DNA from: Apostichopus japonicus
Lineage: Eukaryota > Echinodermata > Holothuroidea > Aspidochirotida > Stichopodidae
Direction: 5' to 3'
Assembly: GCF_037975245.1 (NCBI RefSeq)
Contig: NC_092574.1
Coordinates: 3,009,001 to 3,073,000 of the forward strand
DNA: 64,000 nt
Shown: positions 1 through 14,451 of the stretch, piece after piece
How positions within the stretch are numbered: position 1 is the first letter of the stretch
How the letters are laid out: each line of letters begins with the position of its first letter
Notes under the pieces: generated by a model
Databases searched by the model: none
The model's input: the letters and a program-made list of their open reading frames with translations, nothing else
Told to the model about the DNA's origin: nothing
Translations under genes and position numbers: made by a program

Positions 1-20
1 TCTATTTATCGGCAACGCAC

Positions 21-42
21 ATTCGATTGATCGGTACCGCAC
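21..42 (+). repeat. Canonical monomer, reference copy
   Basis: This is one 22-bp unit shown in the phase ATTCG...GCAC. Numbered from the C of CGGTACC, it contains CGGTACCG (positions 1-8), an 8-bp perfect palindrome holding a GGTACC site. In array context the right half reads into the next unit as CGATTGATCG, a dyad with 4-bp arms and a 2-bp centre. The two dyads share the CG at the unit junction, so the 16-bp stretch CGATTGATCGGTACCG is made of two overlapping inverted repeats. The G form has 50% GC and three CpG dinucleotides. The T form at position 20 removes GATC and breaks the second dyad. GGTACC, GATC and TCGA recur about every 22 bp. Confidence 0.9.
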
Positions 43-546
43 ATTCGATTGATCGATACCTCACATTCTGTTGATCGGTACCGCACTTTCTATTTATCGG
101 CACCGCACATTCCATTTATCGGTACCGCACATACGATTTATCGGTACCGCACATTCGATTTATCGGTACCGCACATACGATTTATCGGTACCGCACATTC
201 GATTGATCGGTACCGCACATTCAATTGATCGGTACCGCACATTCGATTGATCGGTACCGCACATTCGATTTATCGGCAACGCACATTCGATTTATATGTA
301 CCGCACATTCGATTGATCGATAAGGCACATTCGATTTATCGGTACCGCACATACGATTTATCGGTACCGCACATTCAATTGATCGGAACCGCACATTCGA
401 TTGATCGGTACCGCACATTCGATTGATCGGTACCGCACATTCCATTTATCGGCAACGCACATTCGATTTATAGGTACCGCACATTCGAATGATCGGTACC
501 GCACATTCGATTTATCGGTACCGCACATTCTATTTATCGGTACCAC

Positions 547-2174
547 ACATTCGATTGATCCTCACCGCAAATTCGCTTTATCGGCACCGCACATTCCATT
601 GATCGTTACCGCACATTCGATTCATCGGTACCGCACATTCGATTTATCGGCAACGCACATTCGATTGATCGGCACCGCACATTCGATTGATCGATACCGC
701 ACATTCGATTGATCGGCACCGCACATTCGATTGATCGGTACCGTACATTCGATTGATCGGTACCGCACATTCGATTTATCGGTACCACACATTCGATTTA
801 TCGGTACCGCACATTCGATTGATCGGTACCGCACATTCGATTGTTCAGTACCGCACAATCGATTTATCGGTTCCGCACTTTCGATTTATCGGTACAGCAC
901 ATTCGATTTATCGGTACCGAACATTCGATTGATCGGTACCGCATATTCGATTGTTCGGTACCGCACAATCGATTGATCGGCCCCGCCTATTCGATTGATC
1001 GGTACCGCACATTAGATTTATCGGCAACGCACATTCGATTAATCGGTACCGCACATTCGATTTATAGGTACCGCACATTCGATTGTTCGGTACCGCACAT
1101 TCGATTTATCGGAACCGCACATTCGATTGTTCGGTACCGCACAATCGATTTATCGGTTTCGCACTTTCTATTTATCGGTACCGCACATTCGATTTATCGG
1201 TACCGCACATTCGATTGATCGGTACCGCATATTCGATTGTTCGGTACCGCACATTCGATTTATCGGCAACGCACATTCGATTAATCGGTACCGCACATTC
1301 GATTGATCGGTACCGCACATTCGATTGATCGGTACCGCACATTCGTTTTATCGGTACGGCACATTCGATTGATCCTCACCGCAAATTCGCTTTATCGGCA
1401 CCGCACATTCCATTGATCGTTACCGCACATTCGATTCATCGGTACCGCACATTCGATTTATCGGCAACGCACATTCGATTGATCGGCACCGCACATTCGA
1501 TTGATCGATACCGCACATTCGATTGATCGGCACCGCACATTCGATTGATCGGTACCGTACATTCGATTGATCGGTACCGCACATTCGATTTATCGGTACC
1601 ACACATTCGATTTATCGGTACCGCACATTCGATTGATCGGTACCGTACATTCGATTGTTCAGTACCGCACAATCGATTTATCGGTTCCGCACTTTCGATT
1701 TATCGGTACAGCACATTCGATTTATCGGTACCGAACATTCGATTGATCGGTACCGCATATTCGATTGTTCGGTACCGCACAATCGATTGATCGGCCCCGC
1801 CTATTCGATTGATCGGTACCGCACATTAGATTTATCGGCAACGCACATTCGATTAATCGGTACCGCACATTCGATTTATAGGTACCGCACATTCGATTGT
1901 TCGGTACCGCACATTCGATTTATCGGAACCGCACATTCGATTGTTCGGTACCGCACAATCGATTTATCGGTTTCGCACTTTCTATTTATCGGTACCGCAC
2001 ATTCGATTTATCGGTACCGCACATTCGATTGATCGGTACCGCATATTCGATTGTTCGGTACCGCACAATCGATTGATCGGCACCGCACATTCGATTGATC
2101 GGTACCGCACATTAGATTTATCGGCAACGCACATTCGATTAATCGGTACCACACATTCGATTGATCGGTACCGC
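547..2174. repeat. Tandem duplication, period 814 bp (37 monomers)
   Basis: Copy 1 starts near 547 and copy 2 near 1361. Both begin at the marker CCTCACCGCAAATTCGC. I can follow near-identity over about 700 bp (to about 1250 and 2064), including rare variants such as GTTCAGTACC, GGTACAGCAC, GGCCCCGCCTATTCG and GGTTTCGCAC. One difference I noticed is GGTACCGCAC near 826 against GGTACCGTAC near 1640. Beyond that the ends diverge. 814 is exactly 37 x 22. Confidence 0.85.
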
Positions 2175-2250
2175 ACATTAGATTGTTCGGTACCGCACAT
2201 TCGATTGATCGGCACCGCACATTCGATTGATCGGTACCACAAATTCGATT

Positions 2251-5200
2251 GATCCTCACCGCAAATTCGCTTTATCGGCACCGCACATTCGATTGATCGG
2301 TACCGCACATTCGATTTATCGGTACCGCACATTCGATTTATCGGCAACGCACATTCGATTTATCGGTACCGCACATTCGATTGATCGGTACCGCACATTC
2401 GATTGATCGGCACCGCACATTCGATTGATCGGTACCGCACATTCGATTGATCGGTACCGCACATTCGATTTATCGGTACCACACATTCGATTTATCGGTA
2501 CCGCACATTCGATTGATCGGTACCGCACATTCGATTGTTCGGTACCGCACAATCGATTTATCGGTTCCGCACTTTCGATTTATCGGTACCGCACATTCGA
2601 TTGATCGATAAGGCACATTCGATTGATCGGTACCGCACATTCGATTGTTCGGTACCGAACAATCGATTGATCGGTACCGCACATTCGATTGATCGGTAAG
2701 GCACATTCTATTTATCGGCAACGCACATTCGATTGATCGGTACCGCACATTCGATTGATCGATATATCACAGTCTGTTTATCGGTAACGCACATACGATT
2801 TATCGGTACCGCACATTCGATTGATCGGAACCGCACATTCGATTGATCGGTACCGCACATTCGATTGATCGGTACCGCACATTCGATTGATCGGCACCGC
2901 ACATTCGATTGATCGGTACCGCACATTCGATTGATCCTCACCGCACATTCGATTTATCGGTACCGCATATTCGATTGATCGGTACCGCACATTTGATTGA
3001 TCGGCACCGCACATTCGATTGAACGGCACCGCACATTCGATTTATCGATACCGCACATACGATTTATCGGTACCGCACATTCGATTTATCGGAACCGCAC
3101 ATTCGATTGATCGGTACCGCACATTCGATTTATCGTTACCGCACATTCTATTTATCGGTACCACACATTCGATTGATCCTCACCGCAAATTCGATTTATC
3201 GGCACCGCACATTCGATTGATCGGTACCGCACATTCGATTGATCGGCACCGCACATTCGATTGATCGGTACCGCACATTCGATTGATCGTTACCGCACAT
3301 TCGATTGATCGGTACCGCACATTCGATTTATCGGCAACGCACATTCGATTGATCGTTACCGCACATTCGAATGATCGGTACCGCACATTCGATTGATCGG
3401 CAACGCACATTCGATTAATCGGTACCGCACATTAGATTTATCGGCAACGCACATTCGATTAATCGGTACCGCACATTCGATTGATCGGTACCGCACCATC
3501 GATTGATCGGTACCGCACATTCGAATTATCGGCAACGCACATTCGATTGATCGGTACCGCACATTCGATTGATCGATGCCGCACATTCTGTTAATCGGTA
3601 CCGCACATTCGATTTATCGGTACCGCACATTTGATTGATCGGCACCGCACATTCGATTGAACGGCACCGCACATTCGATTTATCGATACCGCACATACGA
3701 TTTATCGGTACCGCACATTCGATTTATCGGAACCGCACATTCGATTGATCGGTACCGCACATTCGATTTATCGTTACCGCACATTCTATTTATCGGTACC
3801 ACACATTCGATTGATCCTCACCGCAAATTCGATTTATCGGCACCGCACATTCGATTGATCGGTACCGCACATTCGATTGATCGATAAGGCACATTCGATT
3901 TATCGGTACCGCACATACGATTTATCGGTACCGCACATTCGATTGATCGGAACCGCACATTCGATTGATCGGTACCGCACATTCTGTTTATCGGTACCGC
4001 ACATTCGAATTATCGGCAACGCACATTCGATTGATCGGTACCGCACATTCGATTGATCGATACCGCACATTCTGTTTATCGGTACCGCACATTCGATTTA
4101 TCGGTACCGCACATTCGATTGATCGGTACCGCACATTCAATTTATCGGTACCGCACATTCGATTGATCGGTACCGCACATTCGATTGATCGGTACCGCAC
4201 ATTCGATTTATCGGTACCGCACATACGATTTATCGGTACCGCACATTCGATTGATCGGAACCGCACATTCGATTTATCGGTACCGCACATTCGATTGATC
4301 GGTACCGCACATTCCATTTATCGGCAACGCACATTCGATTTATAGGTACCGCACATTCGATTGATCGGTACCGCACATGCGAATGATCGGTACCGCACAT
4401 TCTATTTATCGGTACCACAAATTCGATTGATCCTCACCGCAAATTCGCTTTATCGGCACCGCACATTCGATTGATCGGTAACGCACATTCGATTTATCGG
4501 TACCGCACATTCCATTTATCGGCAACGCACATTCGATTAATCGGTACCGCACATTCGATTGATCGGTACCGCACATTCGATTGATCGGCACCGCACATTC
4601 GATTGATCGGTACCTCACATTCGATTGATCGGTACCGCACATTCGATTTATCGGTACCACACATTCGATTTATCGGTACCGCACATTCGATTGATCGGTA
4701 CCGCACATTCGATTGTTCGGTACCGCACAATCGATTTATCGGTTCCGCACTTTCGATTTATCGGTACCGCACATTCGATTGATCGATAAGGCACATTCGA
4801 TTGATCGGTACCGCACATTCGATTGTTCGGTACCGAACAATCGATTGATCGGTACCGCACATTCGATTGATCGGTACCGCACATTCTATTTATCGGCAAC
4901 GCACATTCGATTGATCGGTACCGCACATTCGATTGATCGATATATCACAGTCTGTTTATCGGTAACGCACATACGATTTATCGGTACCGCACATTCGATT
5001 GATCGGAACCGCACATTCGATTGATCGGTACCGCACATTCGATTGATCGGTACCGCACATTCGATTGATCGGCACCGCACATTCGATTGATCGGTACCGC
5101 ACATTCGATTGATCCTCACCGAACATTCGATTTATCGGTACCGCATATTCGATTGATCGGTACCGCACATTCGATTGATCGGTACCGCACATTTGATTGA

Positions 5201-5786
5201 TCGGCACCGCACACTCGATTGAACGGCACCGCACATTCGATTTATCGATACCGCACATACGATTTATCGGTACCGCACATTCGATTTATCGGAACCGCAC
5301 ATTCGATTGATCGGTACCGCACATTCCATTTATCGTTACCGCACATTCTATTTATCGGTACCACACATTCGATTGATCCTCACCGCAAATTCGATTTATC
5401 GGCACCGCACATTCGATTGATCGGTACCGCACATTCGACTGATCGGCACCGCACATTCGATTGATCGGTACCGCACATTCGATTGATCGTTACCGCACAT
5501 TCGATTAATCGGTACCGCACATTCGATTTATCGGCAACGCACATTCGATTGATCGTTACCGCACATTCGATTGATCAGTACCGCACATTCGATTGATCGG
5601 CAACGCACATTCGATTAATCGGTACCGCACATTAGATTTATCGGCAACGCACATTCGATTAATCGGTACCGCACATTCGATTGATCGGTACCGCACCATC
5701 GATTGTTCGGTACCGCACATTCGAATTATCGGCAACGCACATTCGATTGATCGGTACCGCACATTCGATTGATCGGCACCGCACAT
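2251..5786. repeat. Duplication with 99-100 monomer period (2178/2200 bp)
   Basis: Both copies start at GATCCTCACCGCAAATTCGC (2251 and 4429). Copy 1 is followed to about 3586 and copy 2 to about 5786. Offset is 2178 bp up to about 3.0/5.2 kb, then 2200 bp, which means one extra monomer sits in copy 2 near 5.17 kb. The rare CGATATATCAC monomer (about 2761 and 4939) is shared. Sequence from 3590 to 4428 does not follow this alignment. Confidence 0.75.
2982..3882. repeat. Local duplication, period 638 bp (29 monomers)
   Basis: About 263 bp at 2982-3244 recurs at 3620-3882. It includes the ATTTGATTGATCGG monomer, the ATTGAACGGCACC monomer and CCTCACCGCAAATTCGATTT. The offset of 638 bp is 29 x 22. 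It lies inside the first copy of the 2178-bp duplication and is absent from the second, so it arose after that split or was lost from the second copy. Confidence 0.75.
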
Positions 5787-6100
5787 TCGATTGATCGGTA
5801 CCGCACATTCGATTGATCGTTACCGCACATTCGATTAATCGGTACCGCACATTCGATTTATCGGCAACGCACATTCGATTGATCGTTACCGCACATTCGA
5901 TTGATCGGTACCGCACATTCGATTGATCGGCAACGCACATTCGATTAATCGGTACCGCACATTAGATTTATCGGCAACGCACATTCGATTAATCGGTACC
6001 GCACATTCGATTGATCGGTACCGCACCATCGATTGTTCGGTACCGCACATTCGAATTATCGGCAACGCACATTCGATTGATCGGTACCGCACATTCGATT
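5441..6100. repeat. Local tandem duplication, 330 bp (15 monomers)
   Basis: Copies lie at about 5441-5770 and 5771-6100. The order of variants is shared: GATCGTTACC, TTAATCGG, CGGCAACG, CACATTAGATTT, CACCATCGATTGTTCGG, ATTCGAATTATCGG. A visible difference is GATCAGTACC near 5575 against GATCGGTACC near 5905. The small size and near-identity suggest a recent event. Confidence 0.8.
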
Positions 6101-8163
6101 GATCGATGCCGCACATTCTGTTAATCGGTACCGCACATTCGATTTATCGGTACCGCACATTCCATTTATCGGTACCGCATATACGATTTATCGGTACCGA
6201 ACATTCGATTTATCGGTACCGCACATTCCATTTATCGGTACCGCACATTCGATTGATTGATACCGCACATTCGATTGATCCGTACCGCACATTCGATTTA
6301 TCGGCAACGCACATTCGATTGATCGGTACCGCACATTCGATTGATCGACACCTCACATTCTGTTGATCGGTACCGCACATACGATTTATCGGTACCGCAC
6401 ATTCGATTGATCGGTACCGCACATTCCATTTATCGGCAACGCACATTCGATTAATCGGTACCGCACATTCGATTGATCGGTACCGCACATTCGATTGATC
6501 GGCACCGCACATTCGATTGATCGGTACCGCACATTCGATTGATCGGTACCGCACATTCGATTTATCGGTACCACACATTCGATTTATCGGTACCGCACAT
6601 TCGATTGATCGGTACCGCACATTCGATTGTTCGGTACCGCACAATCGATTTATCGGTTCCGCACTTTCGATTGATCGGTACCGCACATTCGATTGATCGA
6701 TAAGGCACATTCGATTGATCGGTACCGCACATTCTGTTTATCGGTACCGCACTTTCTATTTATCGGCACCGCACATTCTGTTTATCGGTACCGCACTTTC
6801 TATTTATCGGCACCGCACATTCCATTTATCGGTACCGTACATACGATTTATCGGAACCGCACATTCGATTTATCGGAACCGCACATTCGATTGATCGGTA
6901 CCGCACATTCGATTGATCGGTACCGCACATTCGATTGATCCTCACCGCACATTCGATTCATCGGTACCGCATATTCGATTGATCGGTACCGCACATTCGA
7001 TTGATCGGTACCGCACATTTGATTTATCGGAACCGCACATTCGATTGAACGGCACCGCACATTCGATTTATCGGAACCGCACATTCGATTGATCGGTACC
7101 GCACATTCGATTGATCGGTACCGCACATTCGATTTATCGGCAACGCACATTCGATTGATCGGTACCGCACATTCGATTGATCGGTACCGCACATTCTATT
7201 TATCGGTACCACACATTCGATTGATCGTTACCGCAAATTCGATTGATCGGTACCGCACATTCGATTTATCGGCACCGCACATTCGATTGATCGGTACCGC
7301 ACATTCGATTGATCGGCACCGCACATTCGATTGATCGGTACCGCACATTCGATTAATCGGTACCGCACATTCGATTTATCGGCAACGCACATTCGATTGA
7401 TCGTTACCGCACATTCGATTGATCGGTACCGCACATTCGATTGATCGGCAACGCACATTCGATTAATCGGTACCGCACATTAGATTTATCGGCAACGCAC
7501 ATTCGATTAATCGGTACCGCACATTCGATTGATCGGTACCGCACCATCGATTGTTCGGTACCGCACATTCGAATTATCGGCAACGCACATTCGATTGATC
7601 GGTACCGCACATTCGATTGATCGATGCCGCACATTCTGTTAATCGGTACCGCACATTCGATTTATCGGTACCGCACATTCCATTTATCGGTACCGCACAT
7701 ACGATTTATCGTTACCGAACATTCGATTTATCGGTACCGCACATTCCATTTATCGGTACCGCACATTCGATTGATCGATACCGCACATTCGACTGATCCG
7801 TACCGCACATTCGATTTATCGGCAACGCACATTCGATTGATCGGTACCGCACATTCGATTGATCGACACCTCACATTCTGTTGATCGGTACCGCACATTC
7901 GATTGATCGGTACCGCAGATTCGATTGATCGTCATCGCACATTCGATTGATCGTCACCGCACATTCGATTGATCGGTACCGCACATTCGATTGATCGATA
8001 CCGCACAATCGATTTATCGGCACCGCACATTTAATTTATCGGTACCGCACATTCGATTGATCGGTACCGCACATTCTATTTATTGGTACCGCACATTCGA
8101 TTGATCGATACCGCACATTCGATTGATCGATAAGGCACATTCGATTGATCGGTACCGCACATT

Positions 8164-9270
8164 CTATTTATCGGCAACGCACATTCGATTGATCGGTACC
8201 GCACATTCGATTGATCGATATATCACATTCTGTTTATCGGTAACGCACATACGATTTATCGGTACCGAACATTCGATTGATCGGAACCGCACATTCGATT
8301 GATCGGAACCGCACATTCGATTGATCGGTACCGCACATTCGATTGATCGGTACCGCACATTCGATTGATCGGTACCGCACATTCGATTGATCCTCACCGC
8401 ACATTCGATTTATCGGTACCGCATATTCGATTGATCGGTACCGCACATTCGATTGATCGGTACCGCACATTTGATTGATCGGCACCGCACATTCGATTGA
8501 ACGGCACCGCACATTCGATTTATCGGTACCGCACATACGATTTATCGGTACCGCACATTCGATTTATCGGAACCGCACATTCGATTGATCGGTACCGCAC
8601 ATTCAATTTATCGTTACCGCACATTCTATTTATCGGTACCACACATTCGATTGATCCTCACCGCAAATTCGATTTATCGGCACCGCACATTCGATTGATC
8701 GGTACCGCACATTCGATTGATCGGCACCGCACATTCGATTGATCGGTACCGCACATTCGATTGATCGTTACCGCACATTCGATTAATCGGTACCGCACAT
8801 TCGATTTATCGGCAACGCACATTCGATTGATCGTTACCGCACATTCGATTGATCGGTACCGCACATTCGATTGATCGGCAACGCACATTCGATTAATCGG
8901 TACCGCACATTCGATTGATCGGTACCGCACCATCGATTGTTCGGTACCGCACATTCGAATTATCGGCAACGCACATTCGATTGATCGGTACCGCACATTC
9001 GATTGATCGATGCCGCACATTCTGTTAATCGGTACCGCACATTCGATTTATCGGTACCGCACATTCCATTTATCGGTACCGCACATACGATTTATCGGTA
9101 CCGAACATTCGATTTATCGGTACCGCACATTCCATTTATCGGTACCGCACATTCGATTGATTGATACCGCACATTCGATTGATCCGTACTGCACATTCGA
9201 TTTATCGGCAACGCACATTCGATTGATCGGTACCGCACATTCGATTGATCGACACCTCACATTCTGTTGA
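8164..9270. repeat. HOR segment alpha, copy 1
   Basis: This segment of about 1.1 kb starts near a CGATATATCAC monomer and runs through ATTGAACGGCACC, CCTCACCGCAAATTCGATTT, ATTCGAATTATCGG and GATGCCGCAC monomers. The same order appears at 14452-15352 (offset 6288 bp) and 18474-19624 (offset 10310 bp), and in a more diverged form at 2.7-3.6 and 4.9-6.1 kb. The offsets fall short of multiples of 22 by exactly the bases lost in the intervening 21-bp monomers. Confidence 0.75.
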
Positions 9271-9711
9271 TCGGTACCGCACATACGATTTATCGGCACC
9301 GCACATTCGATTGATCGGTACCGCACATTCGATTGATCGGCACCGCACATTCGATTGATCGGTACCGTACATTCGATTGATCGGTACCGCACATTCGATT
9401 TATCGGTACCGAACATTCGATTTATCGGTACCGCACATTCCATTTATCGGTACCGCACATTCGATTGATTGATACCGCACATTCGATTGATCCGTACTGC
9501 ACATTCGATTTATCGGCAACGCACATTCGATTGATCGGTACCGCACATTCGATTGATCGACACCTCACATTCTGTTGATCGGTACCGCACATACGATTTA
9601 TCGGTACCGCACATTCGATTGATCGGTACCGCACATTCGATTGATCGGTACCGCACATTCGATTGATCGGTACCGCACATTCGATTTATCGGCAACGCAC
9701 ATTCGATTAAT
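9096..9711. repeat. Local tandem duplication, 308 bp (14 monomers)
   Basis: The copies start at CGGTACCGAAC at 9096 and 9404. They share the rare GATTGATTGATACCGC, GATCCGTACTGCAC and CGACACCTCAC monomers. Identity is clear for about 200 bp before variants differ near 9295 and 9603 (CGGCACC against CGGTACC). The period is exactly 14 monomers. Confidence 0.8.
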
Positions 9712-12175
9712 CGGTACCGCACATTCGATTGATCGGTACCGCACATTCGATTGATCGGCACCGCACATTCGATTGATCGGTACCGCACATTCGATTGATC
9801 GGTACCGCACATTCGATTTATCGGTACCACACATTCGATTTATCGGTACCGCACATTCGATTGATCGGTACCGCACATTCGATTGTTCGGTACCGCACAA
9901 TCGATTTATCGGTTCCGCACTTTCGATTGATCGGCAACGCACATTCGATTGATCGATAAGGCACATTCGATTGATCGGTACCGCACATTCGATTGTTCGG
10001 TACCGCACAATCGATTGATCGGTACCGCACATTCTATTTATCGGCAACGCACATTCTGTTTATCGGTACCGCACTTTCTATTTATCGGCACCGCACATTC
10101 TGTTTATCGGTACCGCACTTTCTATTTATCGGCACCGCACATTCCATTTATCGGTACCGCACATACGATTTATCGGAACCGCACATTCGATTTATCGGAA
10201 CCGCACATTCGATTGATCGGTACCGCACATTCGATTGATCGGTACCGCACATTCGATTGATCCTCACCGCACATTCGATTTATCGGTACCGCATATTCGA
10301 TTGCTCGGTACCGCACATTCGATTGATCGGTACCGCACATTTGATTTATCGGCACCGCACATTCGATTGAACGGCACCGCACATTCGATTTATCGGAACC
10401 GCACATACGATTTATCGGTACCGCACATTCGATTTATCGGAACCGCACATTCGATTGATCGGTACCGCACATTCGATTGATCGGTACCGCACATTCGATT
10501 TATCGGCAACGCACATTCGATTGATCGGTACCGCACATTCGATTGATCGGTACCGCACATTCTATTTATCGGTACCACACATTCGATTGATCGTTACCGC
10601 AAATTCGATATATCGGCACCGCACATTCGATTTATCGGCACCGCACATTCGATTGATCGGTACCGCACATTCGATTGATCGGCACCGCACATTCGATTGA
10701 TCGGTACCGCACATTCGATTGATCGTTACCGCACATTCGATTGATCGGTACCGCACATTCGATTGATCGGCAACGCACATTCGATTAATCGGTACCGCAC
10801 ATTAGATTTATCGGCAACGCACATTCGATTAATCGGTACCGCACATTCGATTGATCGGTACCGCACAATCGATTGTTCGGTACCGCACATTCGAATTATC
10901 GGCAACGCACATTCGATTGATCGGTACCGCACATTCGATTGATCGATGCCGCACATTCTGTTAATCGGTATCGCACATTTGATTTATCGGTACCGCACAT
11001 TCCATTTATCGGTACCGCACATACGATTTATCGGTACCGAACATTCGATTTATCGGTACCGCACATTCCATTTATCGGTACCGCACATTCGATTGATCGA
11101 TACCGCACATTCGATTGATCCGTACCGCACATTCGATTTATCGGCACCGCACATTCGATTGATCGGTACCGCACATTCGATTGATCGACACCTCACATTC
11201 TGTTGATCAGTACCGCATATTCGATTGATCGGTACCGCACATTCGATTGATCGTCATCGCACATTCGATTGATCGTCACCGCACATTCGATTGATCGGTA
11301 CCGCACATTCGATTGATCGATACCGCACAATCGATTTATCGGCACCGCACATTTAATTTATCGGTACCGCACATTCGATTGATCGGTACCGCACATTCTA
11401 TTTATTGGTACCGCACATTCGATTGATCGACACCGCACATTCGATTGATCGATAAGGCACATTAGATTGATCGGTACCGCACATTCGATTGATCGTCACC
11501 GCACATTCGATTGATCGGCAACGCACATTCGATTATTCGGTACCGCACATTCGATTGATCGGTACCGCACATTCGATTGATCGGCACCGCACATTCGATT
11601 GAGCTGTACCGCACATTCGATTGATCGGTACCGAACATTCGATTAATCGGCAACGCACATTCGATTGATCGGTAACGCACATTCCATTGATCGATACCTC
11701 ACACTCTGTTTATCGGTACCGCACATTCGATTGATCGGCACCGCACATTCCATTTATCGGTACCGCACATACGATTTATCGGTACCGCACATTCGATTTA
11801 TCGGAACCGCACATTCGATTGATCGGTACCGCACATTCGATTGATCGGTACCGCACATTCGATTGATCGGTACCGCACATTCGATTTATCGGCAACGCAC
11901 ATTCGATTTATAGGTACCGCACATTCGATTGATCGGTACCGCACATTCGATTGATCGGAACCGCACATTCTATTTATCGGTACCACACATTCGATTGATC
12001 CTCACCGCAAATTCGCTTTATCGGTACCGCACATTCGATTGATCGGCAACGCACATTCGATTAATCGGTACCGCACATTCGATTGATCGGTACTGCACAT
12101 TCGATTGATCGGCACCGCACATTCGATTGATCGGTACCGTACATTCGATTGATCGGTACCGCACATTCGATTTAT

Positions 12176-12217
12176 CGGCACGCACATTCGATTTATCGGC
12201 ACGCACATTCGATTGAT
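12176..12217. repeat. Pair of 21-bp monomers, copy 1
   Basis: Two adjacent monomers (12176-12196 and 12197-12217) read CGGCACGCAC where CGGCACCGCAC is expected. Each has lost one C from the CC pair. This shifts the phase of all downstream sequence by two bases. Confidence 0.9.
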
Positions 12218-13669
12218 CGGTACCGCACATTCGATTGATCGTCATCGCACATTCGATTGATCGTCACCGCACATTCGATTGATCGGTACCGCACATTCGA
12301 TTGATCGATACCGCACGATCGATTTATCGGCACCGCACATTTAATTTATCGGTACCGCACATTCGATTGATCGGTACCGCACATTCTATTTATTGGTACG
12401 GCACCTTCGATTGATCGATACCGCACATTCGATTGATCGATGCCGCACATTCTGTTAATCGGTACCGCACATTCGATTTATCGGTACCGCACATTCCATT
12501 TATCGGTACCGCACATACGATTTATCGGTACCGAACATTCGATTTATCGGTACCGCACATTCCATTTATCGGTACCGCACATTCGATTGATCGATACCGC
12601 ACATTCGACTGATCCGTACCGCACATTCGATTTATCGGCAACGCACATTCGATTGATCGGTACCGCACATTCGATTGATCGACACCTCACATTCTGTTGA
12701 TCGGTACCGCACATTCGATTGATCGGTACCGCACATTCGATTGATCGTCATCGCACATTCGATTGATCGTCACCGCACATTCTATTGATCGGTACCGCAC
12801 ATTCGATTGATCGATACCGCACAATCGATTGATCGGCACCGCACATTTAATTTATCGGTACCGCACATTCGATTGATCGGTACCGCACATTCTATTTATT
12901 GGTACCGCACATTCGATTGATCGATACCGCACATTCGATTGATCGATAAGGCACATTCGATTGATCGGTACCGCACATTCGATTGATCGTCACCGCACAT
13001 TCGATTGATCGGCAACGCACATTCGATTAATCGGTACCGCACATTCGATTGATCGGTACCGCACATTCGATTGATCGGCACCGCACATTCGATTGAGCTG
13101 TACCGCACATTCGATTGATCGGTACCGAACATTCGATTAATCGGCAACGCACATTCGATTGATCGGTACCGCACATTCGATTGATCGATACCTCACACTC
13201 TGTTTATCGGTACCGCACATTCGATTGATCGGCACCGCACATTCCATTTATCGGTACCGCACATACGATTTATCGGTACCGCACATTCGATTTATCGGAA
13301 CCGCACATTCGATTGATCGGTACCGCACATTCGATTGATCGGTACCGCACATTCGATTGATCGGTACCGCACATTCGATTTATCGGCAACGCACATTCGA
13401 TTTATAGGTACCGCACATTCGATTGATCGGTACCGCACATTCGATTGATCGGAACCGCACATTCTATTTATCGGTACCACACATTCGATTGATCCTCACC
13501 GCAAATTCGCTTTATCGGTACCGCACATTCGATTGATCGGCAACGCACATTCGATTAATCGGTACCGCACATTCGATTGATCGGTACTGCACATTCGATT
13601 GATCGGCACCGCACATTCGATTGATCGGTACCGTACATTCGATTGATCGGTACCGCACATTCGATTTAT

Positions 13670-13711
13670 CGGCACGCACATTCGATTTATCGGCACGCAC
13701 ATTCGATTGAT
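13670..13711. repeat. Pair of 21-bp monomers, copy 2
   Basis: The same double CGGCACGCAC pair as at 12176, exactly 1494 bp downstream. It is flanked on both sides by the same variants (GGTACCGTAC before; GATCGTCATCGC after), so it was copied within its HOR. Confidence 0.9.
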
Positions 13712-14451
13712 CGGTACCGCACATTCGATTGATCGTCATCGCACATTCGATTGATCGTCACCGCACATTCGATTGATCGGTACCGCACATTCGATTGATC
13801 GATACCGCACGATCGATTTATCGGCACCGCACATTTAATTTATCGGTACCGCACATTCGATTGATCGGTACCGCACATTCTATTTATTGGTACGGCACCT
13901 TCGATTGATCGATACCGCACATTCGATTGATCGATGCCGCACATTCTGTTAATCGGTACCGCACATTCGATTTATCGGTACCGCACATTCCATTTATCGG
14001 TACCGCACATACGATTTATCGGTACCGAACATTCGATTTATCGGTACCGCACATTCCATTTATCGGTACCGCACATTCGATTGATCGATACCGCACATTC
14101 GACTGATCCGTACCGCACATTCGATTTATCGGCAACGCACATTCGATTGATCGGTACCGCACATTCGATTGATCGACACCTCACATTCTGTTGATCGGTA
14201 CCGCACATTCGATTGATCGGTACCGCACATTCGATTGATCGTCATCGCACATTCGATTGATCGTCACCGCACATTCTATTGATCGGTACCGCACATTCGA
14301 TTGATCGATACCGCACAATCGATTGATCGGCACCGCACATTTAATTTATCGGTACCGCACATTCGATTGATCGGTACCGCACATTCTATTTATTGGTACC
14401 GCACATTCGATTGATCGATACCGCACATTCGATTGATCGATACCGCATATT

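Larger units (their letters stand above)
1..2250. repeat. Array domain A, with 37-monomer duplication
   Basis: This left-edge domain is marked by monomers with GTTCAGTACCGCACAATCG, GGTTTCGCAC and GGCCCCGCC, which are absent from most of the window. They return near 24.4-24.7 kb and, in part, near 34.5-34.65 kb, so those sites share ancestry with this block. The first 540 bp carry ATTCCATTTAT, ATACGATTTAT and ATTCTATTTAT monomers like those near 3.9-4.4 kb. No non-repeat sequence is present. Confidence 0.75.
10946..13933. repeat. Tandem HOR, 1494-bp period (68 monomers, two of 21 bp)
   Basis: Two adjacent units begin at GATGCCGCAC (10946 and 12440); a third related start follows at 13934. The unit is 66 monomers of 22 bp plus two of 21 bp, which sums to 1494. 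Each carries GATCGTCATCGC, ATTTAATTTAT, ATTCTATTTATTGG, GAGCTGTACC, TATAGGTACC and the 21-bp pair in the same order. The first unit is more diverged near its start (GGTATCGCAC and ATTTGATTTAT around 10970). Confidence 0.8.

Noticed and set aside
2761-2780. TATA-like GATATATCAC as a promoter
   Set aside because: It is a variant monomer repeated in several HOR copies with no transcript unit next to it.
6210-6710. Long minus-strand open frame of 166 codons with a Cys-containing 22-residue repeat
   Set aside because: It is the same artefact on the other strand. The repeated Cys comes from the TGT in the reverse complement of ACATTCG and not from a zinc-binding or disulphide design.
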